64,000 nucleotides of DNA from Streptomyces sp. D2-8 (GCF_023184515.1 NZ_JAAHBP010000024.1:62001-126000), one strand, 5' to 3'; counted from the stretch's first letter, positions 26,138-34,554 are shown. Notes: generated by a model not told the origin, from the letters alone. Translations and numbers: made by a program.

Positions 26138-27424
26138 ATGACGTCCCCCGGCTTCCGGCCCACGCACGTCGTCCCGCAGCACGGGATGCCCGCCTGGGAG
26201 GCCCCCGACCCGGCCCGGCCCACCGTGGACCTCGACCCGCTGCTGCCGGTGCAGCTCCTGGAGCGGCAGGGCGACTGGGGGCACGTGCTGTGCTTCAACG
26301 GCTGGTCGGCCTGGGTCGACGGCCGCCGCCTGGTCGCCGTACCGCTGGATCCGCCCGCCGCGGACGGGCCCCTCACCCGCGCCGCCGATCCGCGGCCCCT
26401 GCTGGGCCGGGCGCAGGCAGCCCTGGCGCGCTACCGCTCCGCGGTGGAGGACCTCGCGGGCGGCCTCGACCGGGAGTCGTTCCGCACCCGTACCCACGGC
26501 ATGCGGATCGGCGTCGTCATCGACGGCGAGTCCGTGTGGCTCTACGACTCCGCCCACGGGCATTGGGTGTACGCCGACGGCACCCGGATGACCACGTACG
26601 CGACGGACGAGACGCCCGCGGCCGAACCGGAGTCCCGCCCGGCCGAAGCGCCCGTGCATCCCCCTACGCGGGTCGTGCCGCCCGAGGGCCCCATCGAGCC
26701 GCCCCGCGCCGAGCAGGCGGCTCGCCCTGCCGACCCGCCTCCACCCGCCCAGAGCGCACCCGCCGGACCGACGCGCGTGGTCCCGCCTGAGGCACCCGGT
26801 CCGTCCGGGCTGGTTCCGCCCGAGGCCCCGGAGCCGAAGGGGGCCTCGCCTGCCGGGGCGCGGAAGCGGGCTGTGCGTGCCGAGCCTCCGGAGCCGACGC
26901 GGGTGGTGGCTTCGGATACGCCTGAGCGGAGGGGGGCTGTGCGTGCCGAGCCTCCGGAGCCGACGCGGGTGGTGGCTCCGGATGCGGCTGAGCCGACCCG
27001 GGTGGTGGCACCGGACGCCCCCGGGCCGTCGGGGGGTGTGCGTGCCGCGCCTCCGGAGCCGACTCGGGTGGCGTCTTCGGATACGCCCGAGCGGAAGGGG
27101 GCTGTGCCTGCCGAGGCTGCAGAGCCGACCCGCGTGGTGGCGCCGGACGCACCCGAGCCCACGCGGGTGGTGGCTTCCGACGCCCCCGAGCCCACACGAG
27201 TCGTGGCCCCCGACGCCCCCGAGCCGACGAGGGCCGTATCCACCGACGCTCCGGAGCCCACGAGGGCCGTATCCGCTGACACACCCGAACCCACGCGCCT
27301 CGTGTCCCCCGAGGACCGTGAGGACGAGGGCGAGGACGATCGGCCGGTCGTGGCGCCGCCGCCCACGCGGGTCGTGGGGCATGAGCCCACCCGGGTCGCC
27401 TCACCCGAGGGAGACGGCCGGTGA
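26138..27424 (+). CDS. SH3-like protein with PTRVV repeat tail, possible phospho-scaffold
   Basis: A 428-residue protein. Residues 1-75 look like an SH3b-type beta barrel (LLERQGDWGHVLCFNGWSAW), and about 85-165 form a second small domain. From about 170 to the end it is Pro/Glu/Ala-rich with about 14 copies of P-T-R-[VAL]-[VA], nine of them exactly TRVV. Twelve have Val three residues after Thr, a pattern accepted by FHA domains when Thr is phosphorylated. Nine bases separate it from the FHA-ABC gene, and its stop overlaps the kinase start (GTGA). I infer a kinase substrate that docks the FHA transporter; no function is proven. Confidence 0.75.
   Translation: MTSPGFRPTHVVPQHGMPAWEAPDPARPTVDLDPLLPVQLLERQGDWGHVLCFNGWSAWVDGRRLVAVPLDPPAADGPLTRAADPRPLLGRAQAALARYRSAVEDLAGGLDRESFRTRTHGMRIGVVIDGESVWLYDSAHGHWVYADGTRMTTYATDETPAAEPESRPAEAPVHPPTRVVPPEGPIEPPRAEQAARPADPPPPAQSAPAGPTRVVPPEAPGPSGLVPPEAPEPKGASPAGARKRAVRAEPPEPTRVVASDTPERRGAVRAEPPEPTRVVAPDAAEPTRVVAPDAPGPSGGVRAAPPEPTRVASSDTPERKGAVPAEAAEPTRVVAPDAPEPTRVVASDAPEPTRVVAPDAPEPTRAVSTDAPEPTRAVSADTPEPTRLVSPEDREDEGEDDRPVVAPPPTRVVGHEPTRVASPEGDGR
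26655..27408 (+). repeat. Degenerate PTRVV-coding repeat array
   Basis: In-frame repeats of roughly 12-20 codons built on EPTRVVAPDAP/EPTRVVASDTP, with a longer super-unit (ERRGAVRAEPPEPTRVV, ERKGAVPAEAAEPTRVV) recurring in the middle. Synonymous differences among copies (GAGCCGACGCGG, GAGCCCACACGA and others) indicate old expansion plus selection on the peptide. Confidence 0.8.
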
Positions 27425-28416
27425 ACCGCGAGACGAGCCTGTTCTCGGGGCGGCCCTCCGAGCTGGTCGGGCAGCAGATCGCCGGGTACCGGATCGAGCA
27501 GGAGATCGGGCGCGGCGGCATGGCCGTCGTCTACCGGGCCCGCGACCTGCGCCTGGAACGCACCGTCGCCCTGAAGCTGCTCGCCCCGGAGCTCGCCCGC
27601 AACGACACCTTCCGCCGCCGCTTCACCCACGAGTCCCGGGCCGCCGCAGCGATCGACCACCCCCACATCGTGCCGGTGTTCGAGGCCGGCGAGACGGACG
27701 GCGTGCTGTACATCGCCATGCGGTACGTCGCCGGCAGCGACCTGCGGCACGTCCTCGACCGTGAGGGCCCGATGCCGCCCGTCACCGCCCTGCGCGTCGC
27801 CGCCCAGCTCGCCTCCGCGCTCGACGCGGCCCACGACAACGGACTGGTCCACCGGGACGTCAAGCCCGGCAACATCCTGGTGTCCCGCGGCACCGACAGC
27901 GACCACCCCGAGCACGTCTACCTCACCGACTTCGGCCTGACGAAGAAGTCGCTGTCGCTGACCGGCTTCACCACGGTCGGCCAGTTCGTCGGCACCCTCG
28001 ACTACGTCGCCCCCGAGCAGATCTCCGGCAAACCGGTCGACGCCCGCTGCGACGTGTACGGCTTCGCCTGCGTCGTCTTCGAGACCCTCGCGGGCCATCC
28101 GCCCTTCCTCCGCGACGACGACATGGCCCTGCTCTGGGCCCACCAGTACGACGAACCGCCGCCGCTGACCGAGGACCGTCCCGACCTCGACCCGCGGGTC
28201 GACCCCGTCTTCGCCCGGGCCCTCGCCAAGAGCCCCGATGACCGGTACCCGTCCTGCCTCGCCTTCGTCGCCGCACTGCGCGCCGCGGCAACCGGCGGCG
28301 GGGCCGGGGCCACCAGGGCGCCCACGCGGGCGGACCGGCAGCTGCCGGGCGCGGGGGAGGAGCGGCCCAAGCCGCCGCCACGCTGGGCCGAACCGGTCTT
28401 CGTACAGCGGACGTAG
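27421..28416 (+). CDS. Soluble Ser/Thr protein kinase
   Basis: A 331-residue Hanks-type kinase with all key residues: Gly-rich loop GRGGMAVVY (30-38), Lys52 in VALKLL, HRDVKPGN (catalytic Asp146), DFG 170-172, and a Thr-rich activation loop TGFTTVGQFVGT (181-192) before YVAPEQ. There is no membrane helix or sensor domain; a 50-residue Pro/Arg tail follows. GTG start overlaps the previous stop. Context suggests phosphorylation of the TRVV repeats and/or the FHA transporter, as PknF does with Rv1747. Confidence 0.93.
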   Translation: MNRETSLFSGRPSELVGQQIAGYRIEQEIGRGGMAVVYRARDLRLERTVALKLLAPELARNDTFRRRFTHESRAAAAIDHPHIVPVFEAGETDGVLYIAMRYVAGSDLRHVLDREGPMPPVTALRVAAQLASALDAAHDNGLVHRDVKPGNILVSRGTDSDHPEHVYLTDFGLTKKSLSLTGFTTVGQFVGTLDYVAPEQISGKPVDARCDVYGFACVVFETLAGHPPFLRDDDMALLWAHQYDEPPPLTEDRPDLDPRVDPVFARALAKSPDDRYPSCLAFVAALRAAATGGGAGATRAPTRADRQLPGAGEERPKPPPRWAEPVFVQRT

Positions 28417-28425
28417 GGCCCTGCG

Positions 28426-29724
28426 TCAGCCCTCGCTGTCGGAGCGCACCTCGCCGCGCCGCCGCACGTGCCGCGCGAGCAGCGCCCCGGCGAACCCGGT
28501 CACCAGCCCCCACGGGACGGCCAGGCCGACGGCACCCCACAACTTAGGTCTCAGGAACAGCTCGCCCCCGAGACCTCCGCCCAGATCGCCGATGCCGAGC
28601 ACGGACAGGCCGAAGTGCGCGGAGAGGCGTCCGAGCAGGCAGATCATGAACACCGTGAGCATCAGGGCGACCGCCATGTGCACGGCGTGCTGCCAGGCCC
28701 GCAGCCGGGCCGGTGACCGGGCCGCCATCACGAACGCGGCGGCCAGCAGCAGCACGACGTCGATGACCAGCAGCCACCACACCCGGCCGTCGTGCTCGGA
28801 GAGGGTCCGCAGGTTCAGCTCGGAGACGTCCGGCGTGCGCAGCACCTCGTCGAGCACATGCGGCATCGGCAGCCCGAACGGTCCCTCCACCCGGCCGTTC
28901 CAGGTGGCGCCGAGCCCGATCGTCAGTGCCAGCCACACCAGGTTGGGCAAGCCGAGCAGGATCACCGCGAACGTCTCCCGCACGTGTCCCTTGGTCGCCG
29001 CGACGATCAGGGCGACGACCACGCCGATGACGACGCAGGCCAGCAGCAGCGCGACCATCGCGTACGCGGCCGGCCGCACCGACGTCTGAAAGCGCAGCAG
29101 CCCCGCGGGCAGCGGGGCCCCGCGCGACACCAGCAGCGCCAGCACCAGCACACCGGCCAGCCACACCACACCGACGAACACGGACAGCGGAACGTCGGTG
29201 GTGAATCCGATCTTCGGTGATGCGCCGAACAGGTCGCCCAGTTCACCGAGCGTGTCGTCCCCGAGGGAGATGTCGAAGGTGTGGCGTGCGGCGAGCGTCA
29301 CGCCGATCAGCGCGAGCAGCCACAGGGCCGCCACCCGGCCGGCCCAGCCGGCCAGCTCCGCGGCACCGGCGACCGCCCGGTGCCGCAGCGGACGCAGGAA
29401 CCCCCAGGCGATCACCAGCGCTCCGGTCAGCGTGACGGACAGCGGAATCACCGTCAGGCCCGCCTGGGTGTCGGCGAGGTCGCCGGCGCTCCCGGCGAGC
29501 CTCACCGTGCCGCCGACGGCGGTGACCACGGTGGCGGCGACGACGGGGACGAAGGCACCGTCCGGAAGGTCCGAGGCCCCGGCCGCCCACAGGCCCAGGG
29601 CGGCCACCACCGCCATGGCGAGCAGCCCACCGAGCACCGTGACGAGGGCATGCGCCCAGCCGTGGCGGGCGACGGCCCGCTCGCCGGAGGTGCGTGCCTG
29701 GCCGGAGGGGGTGCGCGAACTCAC
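28426..29724 (-). CDS. Streptophobe family membrane protein
   Basis: A 432-residue polytopic protein with about ten hydrophobic helices and little soluble sequence, matching the actinomycete streptophobe family of unknown function. It ends 9 bp from the convergent kinase and is divergent from the DUF6777-like gene. Confidence 0.82.
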   Translation of the reverse strand: MSSRTPSGQARTSGERAVARHGWAHALVTVLGGLLAMAVVAALGLWAAGASDLPDGAFVPVVAATVVTAVGGTVRLAGSAGDLADTQAGLTVIPLSVTLTGALVIAWGFLRPLRHRAVAGAAELAGWAGRVAALWLLALIGVTLAARHTFDISLGDDTLGELGDLFGASPKIGFTTDVPLSVFVGVVWLAGVLVLALLVSRGAPLPAGLLRFQTSVRPAAYAMVALLLACVVIGVVVALIVAATKGHVRETFAVILLGLPNLVWLALTIGLGATWNGRVEGPFGLPMPHVLDEVLRTPDVSELNLRTLSEHDGRVWWLLVIDVVLLLAAAFVMAARSPARLRAWQHAVHMAVALMLTVFMICLLGRLSAHFGLSVLGIGDLGGGLGGELFLRPKLWGAVGLAVPWGLVTGFAGALLARHVRRRGEVRSDSEG

Positions 29725-29784
29725 GCTGCCACGCTAAGCAGGCCCCGCGCCGGACGCCCGCCGGAGAGGTCCGTCCGCGTCGGC

Positions 29785-29815
29785 TTGCGAGGCCTACGGG
29801 GCAAGGGCACACAAT
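29785..29815 (+). promoter_or_regulatory. Weak promoter candidate for DUF6777-like gene
   Basis: TTGCGA (29785-29790) and CACAAT (29810-29815), spacing 19, lie about 90 bp before the GTG at 29905. The spacing is long, so this is tentative. Confidence 0.3.
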
Positions 29816-29904
29816 AAGGTCGTAGTGGAAAAAGCGGCATAGACCGGGACCAATCACCCCGGTGGTGTGAAGGCCGCAGAGAACCCACGCGGGAAGAAGA
29901 GCTC

Positions 29905-31059
29905 GTGAGCGTCGATCCGCCGTCGTCCGGCCGCCCCACAGGACCTCCCTCGGGCCCGCTGTCGGGTCCCTCCCAGCCGCCCTCGGGCGGCGGCCCGCCC
30001 TCGGAGCCGCCGAGCGGCGGAGGCGGCAAGGAGCCGGAGCCCCGCCGGCCGTGGTGGGGGTCCGTGCCCCGTGTCGCGATCATCGCCACCGCCGTGGTGG
30101 CCGCCGTGATCCTGGCCGTGGTGCTCTCCCGGCCCGACAACGGCGGCTCGGGTGCGTCCGACGGCGGTACCAGCACGTCCAGCGGCGAGGTCTTCCTCCA
30201 GCCCGCGGCCGACACGGGCCCGGACGCGTTCACCGAGTCGACGACCGAGGAGAAGAGCTCCGCCTCGCCGGTCACGCCCTCGGGGGCCACCGAGTCGGCG
30301 CCGCAGAACGCGCTCCGCGGTGTGAAGGGCGACGCGCCCGGCCTGTACGGCGGCACCCGCAACGTCGCCAGCTGTGACGTGGAGAAGCAGATCCGGTACT
30401 TCGAGGACGCCCCGGACAAGCAGCGCGCGTTCGCCTCGGTCATCGGGGTCCAGTCGTCCGAGGTCCCCTCCTACCTGCGCTCGCTCACCCCCGTGCAGCT
30501 CCGCATGGACACCCGCGTCACCAATCACGGCTACAAGAACGGCGCCCCCACCAGCTACCAGGCCGTCCTCCAGGCAGGCACGGCCGTCCTCGTCAACGAC
30601 CGCGGCGTCCCCCGGGTGCGCTGCGCGTGCGGCAACCCGCTGTCCCCGCCGGTCGCCCAGCAGAGCGCGCCGAAGACGACCGGCGACGCGTGGCCGGGGT
30701 ACAAGTCGTCGAACGTCGTCACGGTGACGCCCGCACCGGAGCCGGTCGACGTCTTCGTGATGTGTGAACCCGACGGCGAGTGGTTCGAGCGCCACACGGG
30801 CGACACCGGCAAGAAGGACGAGAAGACCAAGAAGCCGGACAAGCCCTCCCCGTCGGCGAGCGTCACCACACCGACGGCTCCGTCCGACTCGACGTCGTCG
30901 CAACCGCCCCCGAGCGAACCGCCGACCTCGGACACGGACACGTCGGGGCCGACGACGGACGAGCCGCCCTCGGCCGACACGCAGGAGCCTCCGCCCGACG
31001 CCAACACCGGGAGCGACACCGGCGGCGTCACGACGACGGACCAGGCCCCGGCCTCCTGA
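29905..31059 (+). CDS. DUF6777-like membrane-anchored extracytoplasmic protein
   Basis: A 384-residue protein: Pro/Gly/Ser-rich cytoplasmic head (1-50), one membrane helix (VAIIATAVVAAVILAVVL, about 55-72), a globular outer domain (about 90-285; GLYGGTRNVASCDVEKQI, VTNHGYKNGAPTSYQAVLQ, CACGNPLSPP) and a Thr/Ser/Pro-rich tail. The core matches DUF6777, of unknown role. Start is GTG 29905. Confidence 0.8.
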   Translation: MSVDPPSSGRPTGPPSGPLSGPSQPPSGGGPPSEPPSGGGGKEPEPRRPWWGSVPRVAIIATAVVAAVILAVVLSRPDNGGSGASDGGTSTSSGEVFLQPAADTGPDAFTESTTEEKSSASPVTPSGATESAPQNALRGVKGDAPGLYGGTRNVASCDVEKQIRYFEDAPDKQRAFASVIGVQSSEVPSYLRSLTPVQLRMDTRVTNHGYKNGAPTSYQAVLQAGTAVLVNDRGVPRVRCACGNPLSPPVAQQSAPKTTGDAWPGYKSSNVVTVTPAPEPVDVFVMCEPDGEWFERHTGDTGKKDEKTKKPDKPSPSASVTTPTAPSDSTSSQPPPSEPPTSDTDTSGPTTDEPPSADTQEPPPDANTGSDTGGVTTTDQAPAS

Positions 31060-31069
31060 TCCGGCCGGT

Positions 31070-31486
31070 TCACGCGGCACGGACCACCAGGGCGTAGTCG
31101 CCGAGCCCGAGCAGCCGATCGGCCGGCAGGTCGCCGTGGGCGGTGACGATCGCCTCGACCCGGCCCGTCTCCGGTTCGAACGCGACGTCCTGGACCGTGC
31201 CGAGCGTGTCGCCCGTCTCGGTGAGGATCCTGAGGCCCGTCAGCTCGTGGTGCGGCGGCACCTCGGACGGTTCGCCGGTCGTGCGGACCAGCACCGCGTC
31301 CGGGCCGATGGCGTGCAGGGCACCCCAGGCCAGCGCGGTCTCCTTGCGGGAGTGCCGGCCCCGCACCCGGACATGGGTGACCACACCGGACACGGCGTCG
31401 ACCGTCAGCGACCTCAGGGAGCCGACCTCTTCCGCCTCGTTCAACGTCAGCACCGGCAGGCCCTGCGCCTCGGAGAACAGCATCAT
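31070..31486 (-). CDS. PRC-barrel domain protein
   Basis: A 138-residue protein with one or two PRC-barrel-like beta units (GLPVLTLNEAEEVGSLRSL, ETGDTLGTVQDVAFEPETG). PRC-barrels occur in RNA processing and photosystem proteins; the role here is unknown. ATG overlaps the end of the second PRC-barrel gene (ATGA), so it is the last gene of a three-gene operon. Confidence 0.82.
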   Translation of the reverse strand: MMLFSEAQGLPVLTLNEAEEVGSLRSLTVDAVSGVVTHVRVRGRHSRKETALAWGALHAIGPDAVLVRTTGEPSEVPPHHELTGLRILTETGDTLGTVQDVAFEPETGRVEAIVTAHGDLPADRLLGLGDYALVVRAA

Positions 31487-32067
31487 GACGCCGTCCCCTC
31501 GCGCCCGGCCCGGAAGGCGCCGACCCGGGCGGCGAAGGTCGGCAGGTCGTCGGCGACGTAGCGGGTGGCGTCCGCCGGGATGACCAGGGCACGGCCGGAG
31601 ACCGCGAGCGTCTCGCCGCGCGGCACGTACACCCGGTGCCGACGGCGTCTGGAGCCCTGGACCAGGGCCTTGCCCGCGGCGATCCGGAATCCCACGACCC
31701 GGCCGACGGCTCCGCCTTCGACGATCACGTCGAGCACCGTGCCGACCTCGGCGCCCTCGTCGGTCAGCACCTTCGCGTGCAGCACCCGGCCCTGCTGGGC
31801 CTCGCGGCGGGCCACCACGACGGAGGTGTCCTGCAGGGCGAGGGTGTCGCGGATCATGACCGCGTGCGGACCCAGGGCGTACACCCCCGACCAGGGCAGG
31901 CTCTGTTTCAGCGGGCCCGACAACAGGCCCCGGCCGCTGAGCGTGAAGCCGGTGATCCGCCCGGCGGCGGCGTCGAAGACGGTGTCCTTGACCTGCGCGA
32001 CGGCGTCACCGCCCAGGGTGACCACGGGCAGCGTCGTCAGACTCCGGGCAGCCAGCAGCTCGTTCAT
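31483..32067 (-). CDS. Tandem PRC-barrel domain protein
   Basis: A 194-residue protein with two PRC-barrel-like halves (LPVVTLGGDAVAQVKDTVFD and KVLTDEGAEVGTVLDVIVE) and an Arg-rich stretch GSRRRRHRVYVPRG between strands. Start at ATG 32067. It overlaps both neighbours by 4 bp (ATGA), implying translational coupling. Confidence 0.82.
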   Translation of the reverse strand: MNELLAARSLTTLPVVTLGGDAVAQVKDTVFDAAAGRITGFTLSGRGLLSGPLKQSLPWSGVYALGPHAVMIRDTLALQDTSVVVARREAQQGRVLHAKVLTDEGAEVGTVLDVIVEGGAVGRVVGFRIAAGKALVQGSRRRRHRVYVPRGETLAVSGRALVIPADATRYVADDLPTFAARVGAFRAGREGTAS

Positions 32068-32204
32068 CGCAGGCCCTTTCCGCCGGGCCGTCGCCGGACC
32101 GCGATGACGGTGCCCGACCGCCGGCCCGCCTGCACGGCGAGCGTCACCACCGCGACGGCGGCGAGCGCCGCGATCACCAAGATCAGCCATGTCCACCAGG
32201 CCAC
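32064..32204 (-). CDS. Small single-pass membrane protein
   Basis: A 46-residue protein starting at GTG 32204 behind GGAGG. It has one hydrophobic helix (TWLILVIAALAAVAVVTLAV) and an Arg/Gly-rich cytoplasmic tail. First gene of the PRC-barrel operon; it may anchor or partner the downstream proteins. Confidence 0.6.
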   Translation of the reverse strand: MAWWTWLILVIAALAAVAVVTLAVQAGRRSGTVIAVRRRPGGKGLR

Positions 32205-32391
32205 CGCGCACCTCCGGCGATCCGGCCCGGCCGCCCTCGGCCGGCCCTGATTCTTTCCGGGTGCCCCACGAACGGGGGACAATGCCCGCGGCGCCGGACG
32301 GGCGAGCATCTGTCAGGACTGCGAAGCCCGGCTCGGGGTACGAGGACTGGTGCAGAGCGTCCGGCCAGTCCGGCTTCCCAGAGAGAAAAGA

Positions 32392-32856
32392 ATGATCGAC
32401 CACCTGGACGGGGCAGTGATACCGACTGGTTTCGACGTGCCCGTGGAACCGCTGAGGCGGGCGGCACACTACACCGGCGAGCAGGGATGCATCGCCGAGG
32501 CGCGGTCCTTCGCCGCGCTCTTTCTCGACCAGCTCAGGACCGAGTGGTGCGCGCGCATCGACGAGCGTGTCGACGGCGCCGTGCTGCTGGTGGTGAGCGA
32601 GCTGGTCACCAATGCCGACCGGCACAGCAACGGGCCGTACATCCTGGAGCTCGTCGGCACCGACGCCGCGGTCACGGTGTCGGTCTACGACAGCAGCTCC
32701 GCGCTGCCCCGCATCTTCCCCCGCGACCCCGAGCGCATCGGCTGGCACGGCCTGGAGATCGTCCACGCGCTCGCGGAGCAGGTCAGCGTGGAACGGGTGC
32801 CGGTGGGCAAGCGCGTGCGCGCCGTTCTGCCGCTCTCCGAGGGAACCGAGAGGTAA
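32392..32856 (+). CDS. RsbW-like ATP-binding protein (histidine-kinase-like ATPase)
   Basis: A 154-residue GHKL ATPase: N-box ELVTNADRHS, G1-like YDSSSALPR and G2-like GWHGLEIVHAL. Streptomyces has many such single-domain proteins, some acting as anti-sigma kinases. It faces the SigB/F-type sigma gene at 33031 tail to tail, which makes an anti-sigma role possible but unproven. Confidence 0.88.
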   Translation: MIDHLDGAVIPTGFDVPVEPLRRAAHYTGEQGCIAEARSFAALFLDQLRTEWCARIDERVDGAVLLVVSELVTNADRHSNGPYILELVGTDAAVTVSVYDSSSALPRIFPRDPERIGWHGLEIVHALAEQVSVERVPVGKRVRAVLPLSEGTER

Positions 32857-32970
32857 GTCGTCCGGGTGAGATGCGTCACCCGGACGAAGCGCGTCATTCC
32901 GTGCACACGTCGGGCCGTGGCGGTTCGGCGCCTGTCGTGTGGAGCCGAACATGCCGGCGTTGCCGAACAC

Positions 32971-33018
32971 ACCAGCGGGTGCCGCCCCACTCCCGCATGG
33001 GGGACGGCACCCGCTGGT
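32971..33018. terminator. Bidirectional hairpin terminator
   Basis: ACCAGCGGGTGCCG (32971-32984) pairs perfectly with CGGCACCCGCTGGT (33005-33018), with an inner CCCC/GGGG pairing. It lies between two convergent genes. There is no T-run, as is usual in Streptomyces. Confidence 0.75.
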
Positions 33019-33030
33019 CGGACGACGGTG

Positions 33031-33918
33031 TCAGGCGCAGCCCAGCTCGCCCAGCATGCCCTCGCGCAGTCGCGTGATGATCCGCTTGATCAGGCGGGAG
33101 ACGTGCATCTGCGAGCAGCCGAGCCGCTCACCGATCTCCGCCTGGGTGGCCTCCTCCACGAACCGCATGTGGAGGATCTGCCGGTCGCGCTCGCTCAGCT
33201 CCGCCATGAGCGGGGCGAGCGAGTGGAAGTCCTCGACGAGCCGGAGCCCGTCCTCCTCCACACCGATGAAGTCGGCCAGGACCGCCTCGCCGCCCTCCGG
33301 GCCGTCGCCGGTGAGTGCGGCATCCAGCGACGACGAGTTGTACCCGTTCGCCGCGATCTGTCCCTCGACGACCTGACGCTCGGAGATGTTCATCAGCGTG
33401 GCCAGCTCGGCGACCGTCGGCTCGCGGTCCAGTCGGCTGGCGAGCTCCTCACGGGCCTTGGCCAGCTCCACGCGCAGCTCCTGCAGCCGACGCGGCACGT
33501 GCACGGCCCACGTCGTGTCCCGGAAGAACCGCTTGATCTCGCCGACGATGTACGGCAGCGCGAAGGAGGTGAACTCGACCTCGCGCGAAAGCTCGAACCG
33601 GTCGATGGCCTTGATCAGGCCGATCATGCCGGTCTGGACGATGTCCTCCATGTCGTCGCCGCGGCCCCGGAAGCGGCCGGCCGCGAAGCGTACGAGCGAC
33701 ATGTTCATCTCGATCAGGGTGTTGCGCGCGTACTGGTACTCGTGCGTGCCCTCTTCGAGTTCCGTCAGGCGCTGGAAGAACTGGCGGGACAGCTCCCTGG
33801 CGTCCCGCGGGGCGACGGACCGAGGGTCCACGACGCCCGGCAGTGCTCCGTCACCCGCGCTGGCCTCGGCGTTCTCTTCGACGACCTGTGCCTTCGACCG
33901 GATCACGGCGGTCTCCAT
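33031..33918 (-). CDS. SigB/SigF-family (group 3) RNA polymerase sigma factor
   Basis: A 295-residue sigma factor with region 2 (RGDDMEDIVQTGMIGLIKAI), region 3 and region 4 (RLGCSQMHVSRLIKRIITRL) of the stress/differentiation class found in about nine copies per Streptomyces genome. The first 60 residues are a variable acidic leader. Activity is usually controlled by an RsbW-like anti-sigma; one candidate lies convergently next to it. The paralogue cannot be identified by eye. Confidence 0.92.
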   Translation of the reverse strand: METAVIRSKAQVVEENAEASAGDGALPGVVDPRSVAPRDARELSRQFFQRLTELEEGTHEYQYARNTLIEMNMSLVRFAAGRFRGRGDDMEDIVQTGMIGLIKAIDRFELSREVEFTSFALPYIVGEIKRFFRDTTWAVHVPRRLQELRVELAKAREELASRLDREPTVAELATLMNISERQVVEGQIAANGYNSSSLDAALTGDGPEGGEAVLADFIGVEEDGLRLVEDFHSLAPLMAELSERDRQILHMRFVEEATQAEIGERLGCSQMHVSRLIKRIITRLREGMLGELGCA

Positions 33919-33999
33919 TACCTCTCCCGAACGTCGCGGCGGACATCTGCATAGGTACTCCCGAGTTGCGGGTACCCGGGTCGACGCGCACCATGCCCT

Positions 34000-34024
34000 C
34001 CGATTTCCCCCTGGGTGAAATCGG
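34000..34024. promoter_or_regulatory. Inverted repeat upstream of the sigma gene
   Basis: CCGATTTC (34000-34007) and GAAATCGG (34017-34024) with a 9-bp spacer, about 80 bp before the sigma start. On the minus strand a GGGTAC, resembling a SigB-type -10, occurs closer to the gene (about 33970-33976). Operator or leader hairpin; no proof. Confidence 0.4.
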
Positions 34025-34109
34025 GCAGTATGCCGCCCTCCTTCCTCGTGGGCGCGGTTATTCCACCCAGGGCTGAACGTCGGACCCTTCCGCCCGCGGC
34101 CGGGATTCC

Positions 34110-34122
34110 TAGGCTGGACGAG
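34110..34122 (+). promoter_or_regulatory. -10 element of popR, possibly leaderless
   Basis: TAGGCT (34110-34115) fits the TAGRNT consensus and ends six bases before the GTG at 34122. No strong ribosome-binding site intervenes, so popR mRNA may be leaderless. Confidence 0.45.
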
Positions 34123-34532
34123 TGAGCAACCACCTGCCGAACGAAGCCCGAGTCATCCCTCTGCGCCGGCACCGTGCGCGTCCCGCCGGCGCACCGCCGC
34201 GCCAGGCGCCGCCGGCCCCCGCGAAGGAGCCGCTGTGGCGGGACCTCGTGGGTGACGTCCTGCGCCGCGAACGCCTCGCGCAGGAGCGCACGTTGAAGGA
34301 CGTCGCCGACGAGGCACGGATCTCCATGCCCTACCTCTCGGAGGTGGAGCGCGGCCGCAAGGAGGCCTCCTCGGAGGTCCTCGCGGCCGCCGCCCACGCC
34401 CTCGGACTGAACCTCGGCGACCTGCTGGCGAGGGCACAGGGCGAACTGACCCGCGTCACGTCACGTCACGCGGGCGGCAGCCGCCGCGGGCTGTCCACCT
34501 CGTCGCACGACGGAATGTGCCTGGCCGCCTGA
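34122..34532 (+). CDS. popR: PopR, XRE-family activator of clpP3-clpP4
   Basis: A 136-residue protein with a XRE-type HTH (about 52-100; LKDVADEARISMPYLSEVERG) and C-terminus CLAA. In S. lividans PopR activates clpP3clpP4 when ClpP1P2 is lacking and is itself degraded by ClpP1P2 through C-terminal alanines. The LAA end, the position just downstream of and convergent with clpP4, and the TCTGCC-N3-GGCAGA operator upstream of clpP3 all fit. Confidence 0.92.
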   Translation: MSNHLPNEARVIPLRRHRARPAGAPPRQAPPAPAKEPLWRDLVGDVLRRERLAQERTLKDVADEARISMPYLSEVERGRKEASSEVLAAAAHALGLNLGDLLARAQGELTRVTSRHAGGSRRGLSTSSHDGMCLAA

Positions 34533-34554
34533 ACCGTATCGGCCGGCCGGCGCC

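Noticed and set aside
23393..27382. A 1329-codon minus-strand frame opposite the FHA-ABC and repeat genes
   Set aside because: Val/Asp/Gly/His-rich shadow; repeats in it merely mirror the PTRVV array.
26542..28143. Minus-strand Gly/Ser/Thr-Arg-Val repeat protein
   Set aside because: Antisense translation of the PTRVV repeats and the kinase; no ribosome site or domain.
31483..32970. A 495-residue version of the PRC-barrel protein with a long N-terminal extension
   Set aside because: The extension is antisense to the RsbW-like gene; the real start at 32067 overlaps the upstream small gene's stop.
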